Source: Neurospora tetrasperma FGSC 2508 (taxonomy: Eukaryota > Ascomycota > Sordariomycetes > Sordariales > Sordariaceae). From it: a stretch of DNA of 64,000 nucleotides. Positions 22,773 through 34,326 of the stretch are shown here, piece by piece. Position numbers and translations under genes: made by a program. Numbering within the stretch: position 1 is the stretch's first letter; each line of letters opens with the position of its first letter. The stretch lies in contig NW_009799179.1 of the NCBI RefSeq assembly GCF_000213175.1, positions 1,065,713-1,129,712 of the forward strand. Direction: 5' to 3'. The notes under the pieces were generated by a model. It had not been told where the DNA came from. It saw nothing but the letters and a program-made list of their open reading frames with translations, and did not search any database.

Positions 22773-23977
22773 GGGCGGGAGCCAGAGCAAATATGCCATA
22801 CTAGCTTTAATAACAGATACCCAATGCACATATTCTTTCTTGGACAGCCTTAGTTGACTTTGTTATGGGGAAACCTCGATCGTGATTATTCTTTTCGTGA
22901 GCCAACAAATGAATTATCCAACCCTCAAGTTAACGTCATGAGAAGGCACAACAGATGCCTCGCTCGACATCGGCATCAAAATCCCCAATGATCCACATGA
23001 TGTCATGTCAAAGATGGGTTGAACTGCCAGAGACTTGGAGTTCAGCTCAACTTCAGTCGACAAGTTGACAAACAGGGGTTGGACCCCCACATAATGTGGG
23101 GTTGAAGGGGGCCGGGTATCATTGTCCCGAATCAAAGTTGTTGCCCGTCGCAGCCTGTGAAGAACAGCATCGTAGGGCAGCATAACCCCGAAACCGCCAC
23201 TGAGGCCTGAGGGGTCTAACGGATTATGGGAAATAGCAATGTACATCTTGAGGGGTGACGACGTGTGTTTGGCTGTTTACTAATAATGATGATCAGGGAC
23301 CACCTGGATCTCGTTGCTTTTTTGTGCTGTTTTGCTCGTTAGGTTGAAAAATCTGGGCTGTCCTAAACAAAACTCTTCATGACTCTGAGTAAAACTGATC
23401 TGATACTCTTTTCCTTGTCCATTCTTCTTGTAAGTATTTTCTTTGTCTTTTTTCTATGAAAATAAATATAATTCAACCTACGACACGATCGCGGAATTTG
23501 CAAAAATTGGGCCGGGAGGAACACGACAACTTGCCAAGTCTTGATATCTGAACCGCAATAGCCACTTCGTTTGTACGACTGTTGCAGACAGGAGAAGGCA
23601 TTCTGCTGACTTGTGAGAAGTGAAAAAACATCGAGTGTTGTGAAAATCGAGAATTCCATCCCTAAAGGTGTCTTTTTCTCACTCAACAAACTTGAATAGA
23701 GAGGACTCTGTTTGCTCTCAGAACCCGCGGACAAATAACCAACTGGTTATTCACCTTCTGGACTTGGCAGCTCTGTTTGGTCGTCGTTGTTGGTCAACCC
23801 ACTTTGAACTTCCTCGCCTTGGTCATCTTCCTCACCACTTTGCTTTTCGGGCCTCAAACCACTCAAACACTTAACTCAACACAACCCAACCCAACTCAAA
23901 GGAAGTAGATCAAAACCAGTCTACAAATTCCTACCTAAACACACCCACATAATCAACCCTCTCACAAATCAGCCAAG
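22773..23977. other. Spacer between pfa4 and sym1
   Basis: About 1.2 kb holding the pfa4 3' end and the sym1 promoter and leader. ACTCAA-type repeats occur near 23865-23900, in the sym1 leader. A minus-strand ATG frame of 110 codons (23246-22914) is present but matches nothing I know and is not called. No other gene is seen. Confidence 0.45.
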
Positions 23978-24559
23978 ATGCTCAGCTGGTAAGCCCCCTC
24001 TTCCAATCCACCATCTCACCAACCCTCTCTAACACGAACAAAATAAAACAGGTACAAAGCCCAACTGGCCGCGCGCCCTCTCCTAACCCAAGCCGTCACA
24101 ACCTCCATCCTCTTTGGCGTCGGCGACGTCGCCGCCCAGCAGCTCGTCGACCGTCGGGGGCTGTCCAACCACGACCTGACCCGCACCGGTCGAATGGTTT
24201 TGTACGGCGGCGCCGTCTTCGGGCCCGCCGCCACCACGTGGTTCCGCTTCCTGCAAAAGCGCGTGGTCGTGCCCGGCAGCACCAACAAGACCATCCTGGC
24301 GCGGGTGGCGGCCGACCAGGGACTGTTTGCGCCGACTTTTATCGGGATTTTCTTGGGTTCCATGGCGGTCCTGGAGGGGACGGATGTGAAGGAGAAGTTG
24401 CAAAAGAATTACTGGGAGGCGTTGAGCACCAATTGGATGGTGTGGCCGTTTGTGCAGATGGTCAACTTTAAGGTGGTGCCGTTGGATCATCGCGTGTTGT
24501 TTGTGAATGTGATTAGTATTGGGTGGAACTGTTATTTGAGTTGGCTGAATGGGCAGTGA
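23978..24559 (+). CDS. sym1: Sym1/Mpv17-PMP22 family mitochondrial inner-membrane protein
   Basis: Two exons, 23978-23988 and 24052-24559, give 172 residues, the usual length for Sym1. The first coding exon is only 11 bases (M-L-S and two bases of Trp). It is followed by a GTAAGC donor and an AAACAG acceptor, and the Trp codon is completed across the junction. The protein begins [29 protein letters not shown], which is the family N-terminus. Four hydrophobic stretches follow, with the conserved [36 protein letters not shown] block at the C-terminus (about 131-167). Family members form channels or carriers in the mitochondrial inner membrane; yeast Sym1 is needed for ethanol growth at high temperature. 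The next gene is convergent. Confidence 0.93.
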
Positions 24560-25010
24560 GTGAGGTGGTGGACTGGGAGGAAGGAAGGAACAATGTCTTC
24601 TGTGGGCTCGCTGAGGGTAGACAAGAAATAGATTTGGTTGTTTGTTGGGTTCAGCGGAGAGAATTGCGAGGAGTTTCGGTTGGGAGTAGCAGCCTGGATA
24701 CGAGACTGCTGGCTCAATGCGTGTCATAAACCAAAACTTCCTTTTAGCAATCATATTCCCCTCCCCGTCCCGCGACCCCAATCACTTCCTCACCTCCAAC
24801 CTCCAGCGAAGTACATACGATCATAGGCACTTGGGAAAATTTTGTGATCCCGGTCGTGTTCGCCTAGATAACTCATTGGCCGCCAAAATAGTTGTAATAA
24901 GCTGGTGCTGTATGTCTTTTTGCTCATTATGAAAGTCGCCCCCTTCGAGTAAGAGAGGAAAGGCATGCTGTACTCTGAACAAAGGCAACATAATCATTCG
25001 ATAATTGTGT
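24560..25010. other. Convergent spacer between sym1 and the MBL-fold gene
   Basis: About 450 bases between two stop codons, which should hold two 3' UTRs. Nothing else is recognised. Confidence 0.5.
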
Positions 25011-26103
25011 CTAGCTCAGTTCCTCACTGAAGATGGTGTGCTCCTTAACCCCCATCATTTTCAACTGGATCTGAACACTCTCCAATACCCTCTTCTTGAC
25101 ATTAACGTCCTCAATGTCCTGGCCCAGGATCAGGCCATGGGTACTCTTGAAGTCATACTTCTTCAAGATCCCCCACATGCGCGCGATCTCATCCGCGCTG
25201 AGAGGGATCATGTTAGGGATGCTCCACATAAACGAGTACGAATTGGTATCCTTTGGTCGTGAACGAGGCTCCCCCAGCGCGTTCACCTCCCAGTTAGACA
25301 GACCGGAGGGAGTGGTGAAGATTGTATCTGCCGTGAGCAGACGGCCTGAGTGCGGGGTGTGAAGGACCACTTCAACTTGTTAGTTTTGTTACACACACAT
25401 ACAAATCCATCAATGATCTGAAAGAGTTAAAAGACTTACAACTACCAGGAAAGTGGCCCCCCAACTTGACAGCCACAACCCTCAGATCCTCTCCCTCTTT
25501 GTTCGTAATCCTCGTCTCCTCCTCGGTAATCTCCCTTTGGACACCATCCTCATCCAGCCTCGCCCTCCACTTCTTATCATCCGCCGCCAGGTAAACAGGA
25601 CAATCACCAAAAGCCCTTGCCCACTCCAGATGCGTCGTGTAAAAGTGCGGATGGCTGATCACCATTGCATCGACGCCTCCCAGTTGCTTGATTTTCTGTA
25701 CAGTCTCATCGTCCAAATAGGCGACGCAGTCCCATAGTACGTTCTTCCCCGAGGGGGTTCTGACGAGGATGGCGCGCTGGCCGATGCCAAACTTGGGGGT
25801 TGTTACGATGGAGATGAGTTCTGCTTGCTTTGACTCGTCTATCGTTGCCTCTTTTGGCTCCCCTGACCCTGCCTTTGCTGCCTTGAACTTCTCATATGGG
25901 CTTGAGTATTTGTATGGGTGAAACTCATTCTTGTACTTGGGAGATGTGGAGGAACGCAATGAGGAAAGGGTGGTGAAGGATTGCCCTGAGGGGGGAACGA
26001 ATTGACGAGGGTCGTCGCAGATGAAGCAGGTCTTGAGGGAGGAGCGGTCGGTAAAGGGGTGTTGGGTGCCACAGGAGGTGCAGATGAGGTATTGTTCGGT
26101 CAT
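25011..26103 (-). CDS. Zinc-ribbon plus metallo-beta-lactamase-fold protein
   Basis: Two exons, 26103-25440 and 25369-25011, give 340 residues. The 70-base intron has a GTAAGT donor, an ACTAAC branch point and a TTGAAG acceptor. Residues 8-29 carry two CxxC pairs (C8, C11, C26, C29), a small zinc ribbon. An MBL-like domain follows: FGIGQRAILVRTPSGKNVLWDC, then AMVISHPHFYTTHLEWARAF (H151, H153), GGHFPGS (H217) and LLTADTI (D236). The canonical HxHxDH is changed: positions of the Asp and last His are Y155 and T156. HxH, the later His and the later Asp remain, so one metal site may persist. I know this SHPHF/Y-YxxH variety as an uncharacterised hydrolase-like family and cannot name a substrate. 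The gene is divergent from the ZZ/EF-hand gene. Confidence 0.82.
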
Positions 26104-26823
26104 GGTGGTGGTGGTGGTGGATGATGAGGTTGTTGTTGGTAGGACGGGTGTATCGCTATGCTGGAGTCAGGGAGTAGGACGAGAGAAGAAGTTGGGTTAA
26201 GTGGTGTATTCAAGGCCGGATGTCAACAATGATGCGGGGAAAGGCTTCTTTGGAGGTGAAGTAACAACGTTGGTTGTGTCTTGATTTGCAAGTCGAATCT
26301 TGGTCATGACATGGAAACAGAACATGGAACTGGAAGCTGGTGAGTCGAAGGGAAAAGAATGGTTCAACTATGGCAAGCAACTTGAGCAATATCGTCCTTT
26401 GCTATTTCTGAGTGTCTATTGACTCGATACCTTACTTAATCACCACATGGGGCTGTCCAAAGTAGCATGTATACGTTGAAGATGCCCATTGCCTCGTCGT
26501 TGAACTGAACCAAGACGGATGATGACGAATGGAGAGTATGGGGTTGTGAGGACTGTGGGGAGCCAGGGGTGTTAACAAATTGTGGGGTAAGTAAGCCAAG
26601 CACAGCACAAGCTTTCAATGTTCCATACGTACCAACCACTGTTTGCCGCTTCCAGATGGCTCAGCTCCGAGCTTTGAATTTGAAATTCGAACTTCGCGAA
26701 TACTTTCCCCATCAAAGGAAAGGCATTGAGAAGTCACAACAAGCTTCACTTGCTTACCGCGCATCTTGCCACAACATGGAACAAGCATGATACCATGAAA
26801 ACACCATCACGGTCATCACCACC
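26104..26823. other. Divergent promoter region of the MBL-fold and ZZ/EF-hand genes
   Basis: 720 bases between two start codons. It holds GGT/GAT-rich simple sequence next to the minus-strand ATG (26104-26150) and no recognisable gene. Confidence 0.5.
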
Positions 26824-29688
26824 ATGGAACACCCAAGTGCCGCAGCCTCGACGCTGACAAGGCACCGGATCGGCGTCGCCCTCTTCTCCTGTGCTGCCGC
26901 CGCCTCCCTGGGCTACTTCTGCTACCGCATCTACAACCCGTCTCTCCCCGAACCTGATCCGTCTCGTCGAGTCCGCCGAAGCAATGCTGTCCGCCACCGC
27001 AGACGCTCTGCCCCCGACCTCGATCGTGACCGCGACCGCGACCGCGACCGCCGCCGCTCCGATGTTTCTCAAGACTCCGCTACCGCTCGTGCCTTAGAAG
27101 GCAACCCCGACACTTCCAACGCCAATGCCGAACCTGCCGATGCTCAGACTGTCGCCGACGACCAGGCCCTACAGGTTGCTGATGACGACTGGTGGAACGA
27201 CAACGGCCCTGGAGACGGGTACGCCAATCACCGCGCCGGCCAGAATATCGTCAACCTGCTGTTTCGAGTTTCCGAGGACAATGCCAGACGGAGCTCCTAC
27301 GTTCACCGTGGCTGTCAGTGCAACGCTTGTGGAATAGTGCCCATTCGTGGCATTCGATACCGCTGCGCCAACTGTGCCGACTTCGACCTCTGCGAGACTT
27401 GCGAATCCCAAGACCTTCACATCAAGACACACGTTTTCTACAAGATCAAGGTTCCCGCCCCTAGGTTGGGTCCCCGGCAGCTCCAGCCCGTATGGTATCC
27501 AGGAAATCCCGACAACTGCGTACGAGTTCTAAACAGGGCGGCTATCGCGAAACTGTCTCGGTCGACTGGCTTGGAGCGTCCCGAACTAGAAGCTTTGTGG
27601 GAACAATGGACATTCTTGGCAAATACCGAGTGGAAGGAGGACCCGGACGGTCTGAACCTGGCCATGGATCGCAAGACCTTTGAGCGCACTCTCGTTCCAT
27701 CTGGTTCGAACCGACACAATGCCCCGAATCTACTGTACGACCGCATGTTCGCCTTCTACGACACCAACAACGATGATCTGATCGGCTTCTCCGAGTTTCT
27801 GCACGCCACCACCTACCGCAAAAGCAAGCACCGGCTTCTCAGCATCTTTAATGGCTACGATATTGACGGAGATGGTTATGTGGATCGCCGTGACTTTCTA
27901 CGCTTGTTCCGCGCCTATTACGTGCTGTTTAAAGAGATGCACAAGGACATGCTGGAAGGCCTCGACGACCAGGTCATGAGCTCTAACGAAGTCAAGCAGC
28001 TGATTTCTAGTAGACATCCTGTGAGCAGCTTCTTTGGTCGGGAAGGTGCTATCCCTCGATCGGATAGTGATCGGCCCCTGTATGGAAAGGTTTTTACGAG
28101 CAACGGTGACGTGCGAATCATGGACGGACGCACCAGCGCTGTCAATGAGGACAAACCCGACACAGCTGATCGTGAGGCCGTGCTTGAGAGCATTTTTCAG
28201 CAGGAAAACCGTGATAGCGAATCCCTTTTCGCTGCTATCCTGGACGAATACAACAATCAGGAGGCGAACGGGATGCCCAGAGAGTCCCTGCGCTACTTTG
28301 CTGCCTTGCTGAACCCACCTGCCCGCGTCGAGGACCTACCTTCGTTGCTTACTGGTCGACGACGGGAAGGCGACGATCTGCTCTTTGTTACTAACCCCGA
28401 CGAAGATCATGACGGGACGAGCGAGGAAGAGGATGGACACCGCGATCGTGCCAGAGCCCACCAGGACGACTCAGACCAAAACATCATACGTGGTGAGGGA
28501 TTTGTCATGAGGATGAACGACGACGCCGATGCCCGATACCGTCGTTATGCCCGCGCCGAAAGAAACGTGCGGAAAAAGCTCATTGAACGCTACAAGAGAC
28601 GACAGTTCTACTTGGATGAGGAAGAGGGTGCATTGCCCCCGGACTATTGGGACCCAGAAGAAGACATCTTGGCCAACCTGAATGGAGTGAGCGAGAGTTC
28701 CAAACCGGTTTCGCCACGCTCGCCCCCATCCCCCAAGGTCCGGTTTGCCGAGGACGTGGACGATTATGATACCCAATCTAACCCGTCTACATCCTCGCGA
28801 AGCATTCCTGAGCGGTGGGGAGGTATGGAGATCCCCGGTGCCGAAAAGGACGCCGGCAAAGAGGTCTTTTACCAGGTTGTCCAGCAAGCCTTCAATGAGC
28901 TCCTCGACAGGCTCTTCAAGTTCAAGGAGGACATAGCGATTCGGTGTGCCGAGACCAAGGCTGTCCGCGACAAGTACCGCCCATTGCTCGAGTCTATTGA
29001 AAAAGGCATGGTGCAACATGCCGACGGCAGCATGATTCAAAAGGCTGCCGAAGAAATGCTGTTCTTCCGTCCGTCAGAAGATATCAATGACCGGGACGGC
29101 GAGAAGCCCATCAGCGAGCAGAACCTACAGGAGCTACTGGCGGCTAGTGGCTATAGTATCGATGAGACCTCTCCAGCTGAAGCTGAGCCTACCGAAGAAC
29201 CGCAACACGAAACCGGTATTCAAGAGCCCATCAACGGCGCTGAAACTGCCGAGGGGGTGCATCACAACGAACCGAGTGCTTCCACTTCCAGTTACTGCGA
29301 TCCGACACTGCCTCAGTTCCGACCCAACTCCATGTCTGAAACCATGCCTCGTACCTCAGTCTGTGAAGAGACCCAAGACCACTCCTCATCTAAAGGAAAG
29401 GCCAACGAGGCAGATGCCGCCGCCATCCCTTCTGCACCCTCTAGCAAAACTACAGCAGAAGGCAACCACGACGCAAGCCAAGAACCGCAAGATCCTTCGA
29501 ACATCCCAATTAATACTCTTGTCCAATGGCGATTCCTTGACCTAGCCGAAAAGGAGGCTAAAGAGCGTGGCGGCTGGGGTAGACTCAACTACGAAGAGTT
29601 TGAAACTGTCTGGAAGCTGGAAGAGGAACATGGTAACCGTCTCGACTACCTCGGCACATGGATTGACTTTTGCATTCCATATCACTAA
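26824..29688 (+). CDS. Membrane-anchored ZZ zinc-finger and EF-hand protein
   Basis: A single exon of 954 residues. A hydrophobic segment at 16-37 (IGVALFSCAAAASLGYFCYRIY) suggests an N-terminal membrane anchor. An Asp-Arg repeat follows (about 67-77). A ZZ finger lies at about 161-208 (H161, C164, C166, C169, C181, C184, C190, C193, H199, H203). Two EF hands follow with good calcium loops, DTNNDDLIGFSE (313-324) and DIDGDGYVDRRD (347-358). The rest is charged, with a helical region near 680-735 and an acidic, Ser/Thr-rich tail before a conserved-looking end (WRFLDLAEKEAKERGGWGRLNYEEFETVWK). ZZ fingers usually bind proteins; EF hands suggest a calcium-dependent role. I know no experimentally defined homologue. 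The ATG is the first in the frame and the frame stays open without introns. Confidence 0.85.
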   Translation: MEHPSAAASTLTRHRIGVALFSCAAAASLGYFCYRIYNPSLPEPDPSRRVRRSNAVRHRRRSAPDLDRDRDRDRDRRRSDVSQDSATARALEGNPDTSNANAEPADAQTVADDQALQVADDDWWNDNGPGDGYANHRAGQNIVNLLFRVSEDNARRSSYVHRGCQCNACGIVPIRGIRYRCANCADFDLCETCESQDLHIKTHVFYKIKVPAPRLGPRQLQPVWYPGNPDNCVRVLNRAAIAKLSRSTGLERPELEALWEQWTFLANTEWKEDPDGLNLAMDRKTFERTLVPSGSNRHNAPNLLYDRMFAFYDTNNDDLIGFSEFLHATTYRKSKHRLLSIFNGYDIDGDGYVDRRDFLRLFRAYYVLFKEMHKDMLEGLDDQVMSSNEVKQLISSRHPVSSFFGREGAIPRSDSDRPLYGKVFTSNGDVRIMDGRTSAVNEDKPDTADREAVLESIFQQENRDSESLFAAILDEYNNQEANGMPRESLRYFAALLNPPARVEDLPSLLTGRRREGDDLLFVTNPDEDHDGTSEEEDGHRDRARAHQDDSDQNIIRGEGFVMRMNDDADARYRRYARAERNVRKKLIERYKRRQFYLDEEEGALPPDYWDPEEDILANLNGVSESSKPVSPRSPPSPKVRFAEDVDDYDTQSNPSTSSRSIPERWGGMEIPGAEKDAGKEVFYQVVQQAFNELLDRLFKFKEDIAIRCAETKAVRDKYRPLLESIEKGMVQHADGSMIQKAAEEMLFFRPSEDINDRDGEKPISEQNLQELLAASGYSIDETSPAEAEPTEEPQHETGIQEPINGAETAEGVHHNEPSASTSSYCDPTLPQFRPNSMSETMPRTSVCEETQDHSSSKGKANEADAAAIPSAPSSKTTAEGNHDASQEPQDPSNIPINTLVQWRFLDLAEKEAKERGGWGRLNYEEFETVWKLEEEHGNRLDYLGTWIDFCIPYH

Positions 29689-32600
29689 TGGTGTGATAAA
29701 TCGATTGTTCACTTGGCGTCAATCTTTTTTTTTTCCGACCAGTTGTTGTTGGATGCTATTGAGGAGGAGTACCGCGGACTACGCCAGGATGAAGAAATCG
29801 AACAATCGTCGCGGTTTCCTCTTTTCTTGAATAAGCGACTGTTTTGTGGCATACGGTGCTCGCTGGGGTTAGTAATCGTGATGCGAAACGAAGTCTGGTC
29901 GGGAATATGGATCAAGTTCATCCACCTGGGTCAACATTTGCGTTGGAATGTCCGCCACGATCCCTGGCTATGGAGGCCGAGTTCGATACGACATTCAACA
30001 TCATCTCCCGCACGCAAAAAGCAACCCTCACGGCAACTCTGTGAAGTACGCAGGCTCTTGTCGCTTGATCACGCTATACTCAGGAGTACTTACCAAAAGT
30101 TTACTTCCACCCCCAAAGACGACATACCAGCCGGTGCACAATAACCGTTGGGTGGTACTGCTAGCCCAAAAGTCAGACTCAACATCATTACGTTTGGGTC
30201 TTCATGTCTGTCGACCTTGCCCTATATAAATACACTTCCCTCATATGAGAGAAATAGCTGCTGGAGATGCTAGTAGCTTGATTTGGGTAGACCCCAAAAA
30301 CGCAAAAAAGAACAGCGAAAAAGTGAGCGAGCTGAACCAAGGAAGGATAAGCGAGAGGAGGGGGGGAAACCCAGTGACAGAAGCCCCCAGGAACTAAGCA
30401 GCGTTCTTGACAGGGGAGATTGTATCTTATAGAAATTGTGAGATGGTGGAGAGATTGTTGAAGAATACAAACAGACTTGTAAATAATCCTCCTTCAAATG
30501 TAGTACTCGTCAGGTCTATGAACTCGACCGAGTCCGTTGCAAGCGTTGCGTTACACAACTACGCTGCATTATTTTCGTATATCGACATTGACCTCGATTC
30601 AATGCTGGATATCGTCCAAATGAGACTCGGAAATCCAATAGTCAGCTGGAGCTAAGCTACGAAATAACAATTTTCACATCACTCACTTACTTTTCTCCTT
30701 CACTCATCCTACAGTATCTCCCATGTCTACAATCCATTACAGAGATCCCCATACAACCTGCTCTCCACTACTAGTAACATCAAACAGAGAACTCATTTTT
30801 ATCCCCTGATATCCAAGAAGTCCCCCAAAGACGATAAAAGACCATCCCCTTCTTTTCCAAAGTATATCAGACGTAACCTGCCCGCTGCTGCTGCCGCCGC
30901 CGCCGCCGTGGCTCGTATCTTCCGAAGTGACACCCGTCCGGCGTCCCTCATGTAATGTATGAGATCTGCATGCTGTGGTAGGTAAGGTACGGGATGTCGT
31001 GGTACTGTGATTTGTGATGGGGGGAGGGGGGAAGAAGAGGTGGAAGATTGGGAGTTACATGGCGGGCACGACATACTCCCCAGAAAAAAAGAGAAAAAAT
31101 CTAGCTTCTTCGGAGTAGAGAGAGCAACTTAGTTAAAGAAGATCAGAGTTTGGGATGTTAGGCAGATAGGTACTTAGGTAGGTATCTTGGTCATGGAAAA
31201 GAATAAGTGTTGATTTACTAGGTAGGTAGGTAGGTTGAGCGAGAGGTTTCGACTTGAAGAGCCTTTTCCTGCTATGTATGTATGTACACTTTGTGAGTAC
31301 AGACCTTAGGTGAATTCGGGAAACCCAAGGGGGTAAACTGGTATCTAAACTTCAGAATTTAAAAGTCATGCGCATTGTCTAGACTAGATGTATGAAGCTG
31401 CCGCGGTGTAACCGATTTAGATCTGGATTTTGCTGGTCCTATGCAGGTTCATGGTGACAATTCATCTCAGTGGGCAATTCTCACAAGTCCAGCTACAACG
31501 GAGATAGACAAGATCTCGTTCGTACTTTTGTACACCAGAGATTGCGGTAATACGCATCGAACAAAACACGGACGGGTTCGATACTTGGAGTGCTTCTATG
31601 GGGCCTGATGAACCAGCTCTGGCACGGTGTGTATCTGTAAGTGATACACTTCTTTTTTCCTCTCGAAGGGGCCCGATAAAGGCATATGGTGTTGAATCCA
31701 ACCAAGAGAGCTGACTTTTATTTTTTATTTATTTATTTATTTTTTTTCTCTTCTATAGCAACATTCCCGCTTGCAGTTTGTGAAAGGTGTTCTGGGTTTG
31801 TAACAAAACCGCAACGATTAACGGCGGCCTCACTTCAGACTTGTTACTTGATCAGATGTCAATGAGTGACAGCTCTCCAATCAAACGAATGCTGAGCCAG
31901 AATGTCGGTGACTTTGGATCATAGATATTGGATGGATGGATGGTGACCTCACGAACGGAAGGAAACAGGGTCCATGAACTGCGCTCATTGGTGGTTGGAA
32001 ATTTGGGAATAGCAAAAGCTGGGGTTGGCAATCACCTCGTCTATTCGTCTCAGCCAGCCGAGACAGCGAAAAGGAGCTTAACCAGCGCAAGCCACTCGAA
32101 TACATAAATCCCTCCGGCGCTCAAGAGAAGTGCATGTCGTTTTGATATTGGACATTGAATGGGACATCATAATCGGCCAGGGGGTTGAGGTAGCCGAAGG
32201 AGCTTCTAACAAGACTGAGATGAGCTGAGTTTCGGGCGGATGGTGTTCCCCCCTTTCCCATTTCTCTTCATCCCATACATATCCATAATTCTAGGCTTTG
32301 AGAATGTGATATAGAGCGAACAGAACGGCGTGGTTATGGGGTTCAGTAGCTTGGACGGCATTAGTTCTCCTTTGGGATTTAACCTATAAACACATCAAAC
32401 CGATGAATAGTTCGTGAGCCGGATAGTCAGCACTTACCTCCTAGTTAATTTCTGTCAGGCAATCCGAATGCCAGCATGTGCCGAGGACAAGAACTGATAT
32501 TCTCACACTATTGATAAATACCCAGGTTAATCGCTGTATCTCGGTTCAAGGCATAAAATCTAAGCTCAAGAACAGGACAATCGGAACGGAAATCAAATAT

Positions 32601-32834
32601 CCTTGGCCCGGCTATAGATGTCCGAGAGGTTCAAGTTTTCTATGTGTTTCAAGTGGAGTGTCGATCACTTCCAGCTCGCCCCAGCTGGATGATACAGAAG
32701 AATCCCAAAGCGACAAGATGTGAGAATAGGCCTTGGTTCTCCGCCAAACATTCTCATCGAAACGGCGAGGTGCGTAATAGACTGTCTGGTTCGTGTGTCT
32801 TAGGTTTCATTCTCATAACTTTCACACAGGGAAG

Positions 32835-32873
<39 letters not shown>
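32835..32873 (+). repeat. 39-base A homopolymer
   Basis: An uninterrupted run of 39 A residues, by far the longest A tract in the window. It could be a mononucleotide microsatellite or the tail of an old retroposed sequence. I could not identify a body upstream or matching target duplications. Confidence 0.85.
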
Positions 32874-32876
<3 letters not shown>

Positions 32877-34305
32877 TTGGGACCGGAAATGGAAGAGATA
32901 ATCAGACAACCACAGAACATGCACTTTCGGGAAAGGATATGTAAGATGCACATCTGATGTAGTGGAATGCAGACCCCGTCTTTTCGTTCGTACGTTATGT
33001 ACACGTACATAGCGGCGGTACGTACAGAATCAGGTACATACTCGGGCATGTATTTCGGGTGACCTACAGCCGGGGGTATACTGCGTAAGTTTGAACTGGA
33101 GATGAATGTAACAATGGTAAGGTCTTTGAATGTCTGTAATTATCATCAGCCACCTTCTGGGAACCTATTTCTTTCTGATTATTCTCCCGCTTCCTCGTGC
33201 ACAGCTCATCGAATATGTTTTGATGCGCACACAAACGTCTCCATCCACAGCCATTCACGCGGAGTTCAGTTCCCCGCGGTGATCCTCGCCCAAACTTGTC
33301 GCACACTGTGAACCGGAGCTGTATCAATGCCCGACCTAGAGGATCTTTGAGAGGGGAACGCATGGTGCTAGCGATTCCGGAAGCAGGACTCGCAGGCAAA
33401 AAGTAACCGAAAACACGACATCAACACGCAAAGGCACATGAAAAGACAGGCCAGACCCTTTCTCTCACCGCGTCCGGGCATCATCACTTGCCTTCAAAGG
33501 GAAAAAAAGAATGAAGATGGAACCAATTGTACCTCCGCGTCATATCTTTTACATCGTAGATCTCTCCCCTACCTAGGCGGCTGCTGCAGCACTGGGACTT
33601 TCCAAGCCCAACCAAACGCGGGGTAGAAAAAGATATGTATCAAATAAATCCAGGCCTGGACCCCGGCCGTACCTGGTAGATTTGATTTCCTCTTGTGCGG
33701 ACGAGTCAGAAGGTCGGAGATCTTCACACACGAGATTCGCGAATTGGAGATTCAGGTTCGAGATTTGGAGATTTCTTTTTCACGTTCGGGATTCGTCCAG
33801 GTCACCAAAGCCACGCGGGATTGACGCGCATCATTGTCACTCTACACGTTACGGGCGTGGTTCCTGAGACGAGACTGAGACGAGACGCCATCTCTTGGTA
33901 ACCGCGTTTTTTCGTCCCGTCGCCGCGCTTCCTGGAACCTTATCTCGTTCCTTCTTCGCGCGGCGCCATCATGATGTCGACATCATCACGAATTCTTTAA
34001 CCTGGTTCCAACGCGGATTCATTGGCTCATAAGGCACGTTCCTCTTTGGCCACTCCCATTACCTTTTTTCCTCTCTTTCCCTACCAAGGCAGCTTCCCCT
34101 CGCAGCTTTTCTGGTAGGAAATTTTTCCTCAGGTAACATCTCGCAAAGATACCTATCACATCGCCTCATCCAGATATGGCGCTTATGTACGGCGTAGCAT
34201 GCGGAGGAAGACATCCCCGGACGCAACAAGCCTGTGTTATAAGTGGTGGTGGTGGTCTTGCGGTGTGATATATGCTTCACGACTTGCGTTGAAAGCTATC
34301 GACAC

Positions 34306-34326
34306 GCTTCATGCTTCATGCTTCAT
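34306..34326 (+). repeat. GCTTCAT x3 tandem repeat
   Basis: Three perfect 7-base units, followed by a partial fourth (GCTTTGC). Noncoding. Confidence 0.85.

Noticed and set aside
22914-23246. Minus-strand ATG frame of 110 codons (MYIAISHNPLDPSGLSGG...) between pfa4 and sym1
   Set aside because: Composition is fairly protein-like, but no family, splice partner or promoter context supports it.
29713-30144. 143-codon frame just after the ZZ/EF-hand gene
   Set aside because: Non-ATG start in a T run; no splice signal joins it to the upstream gene, which ends in a normal stop.
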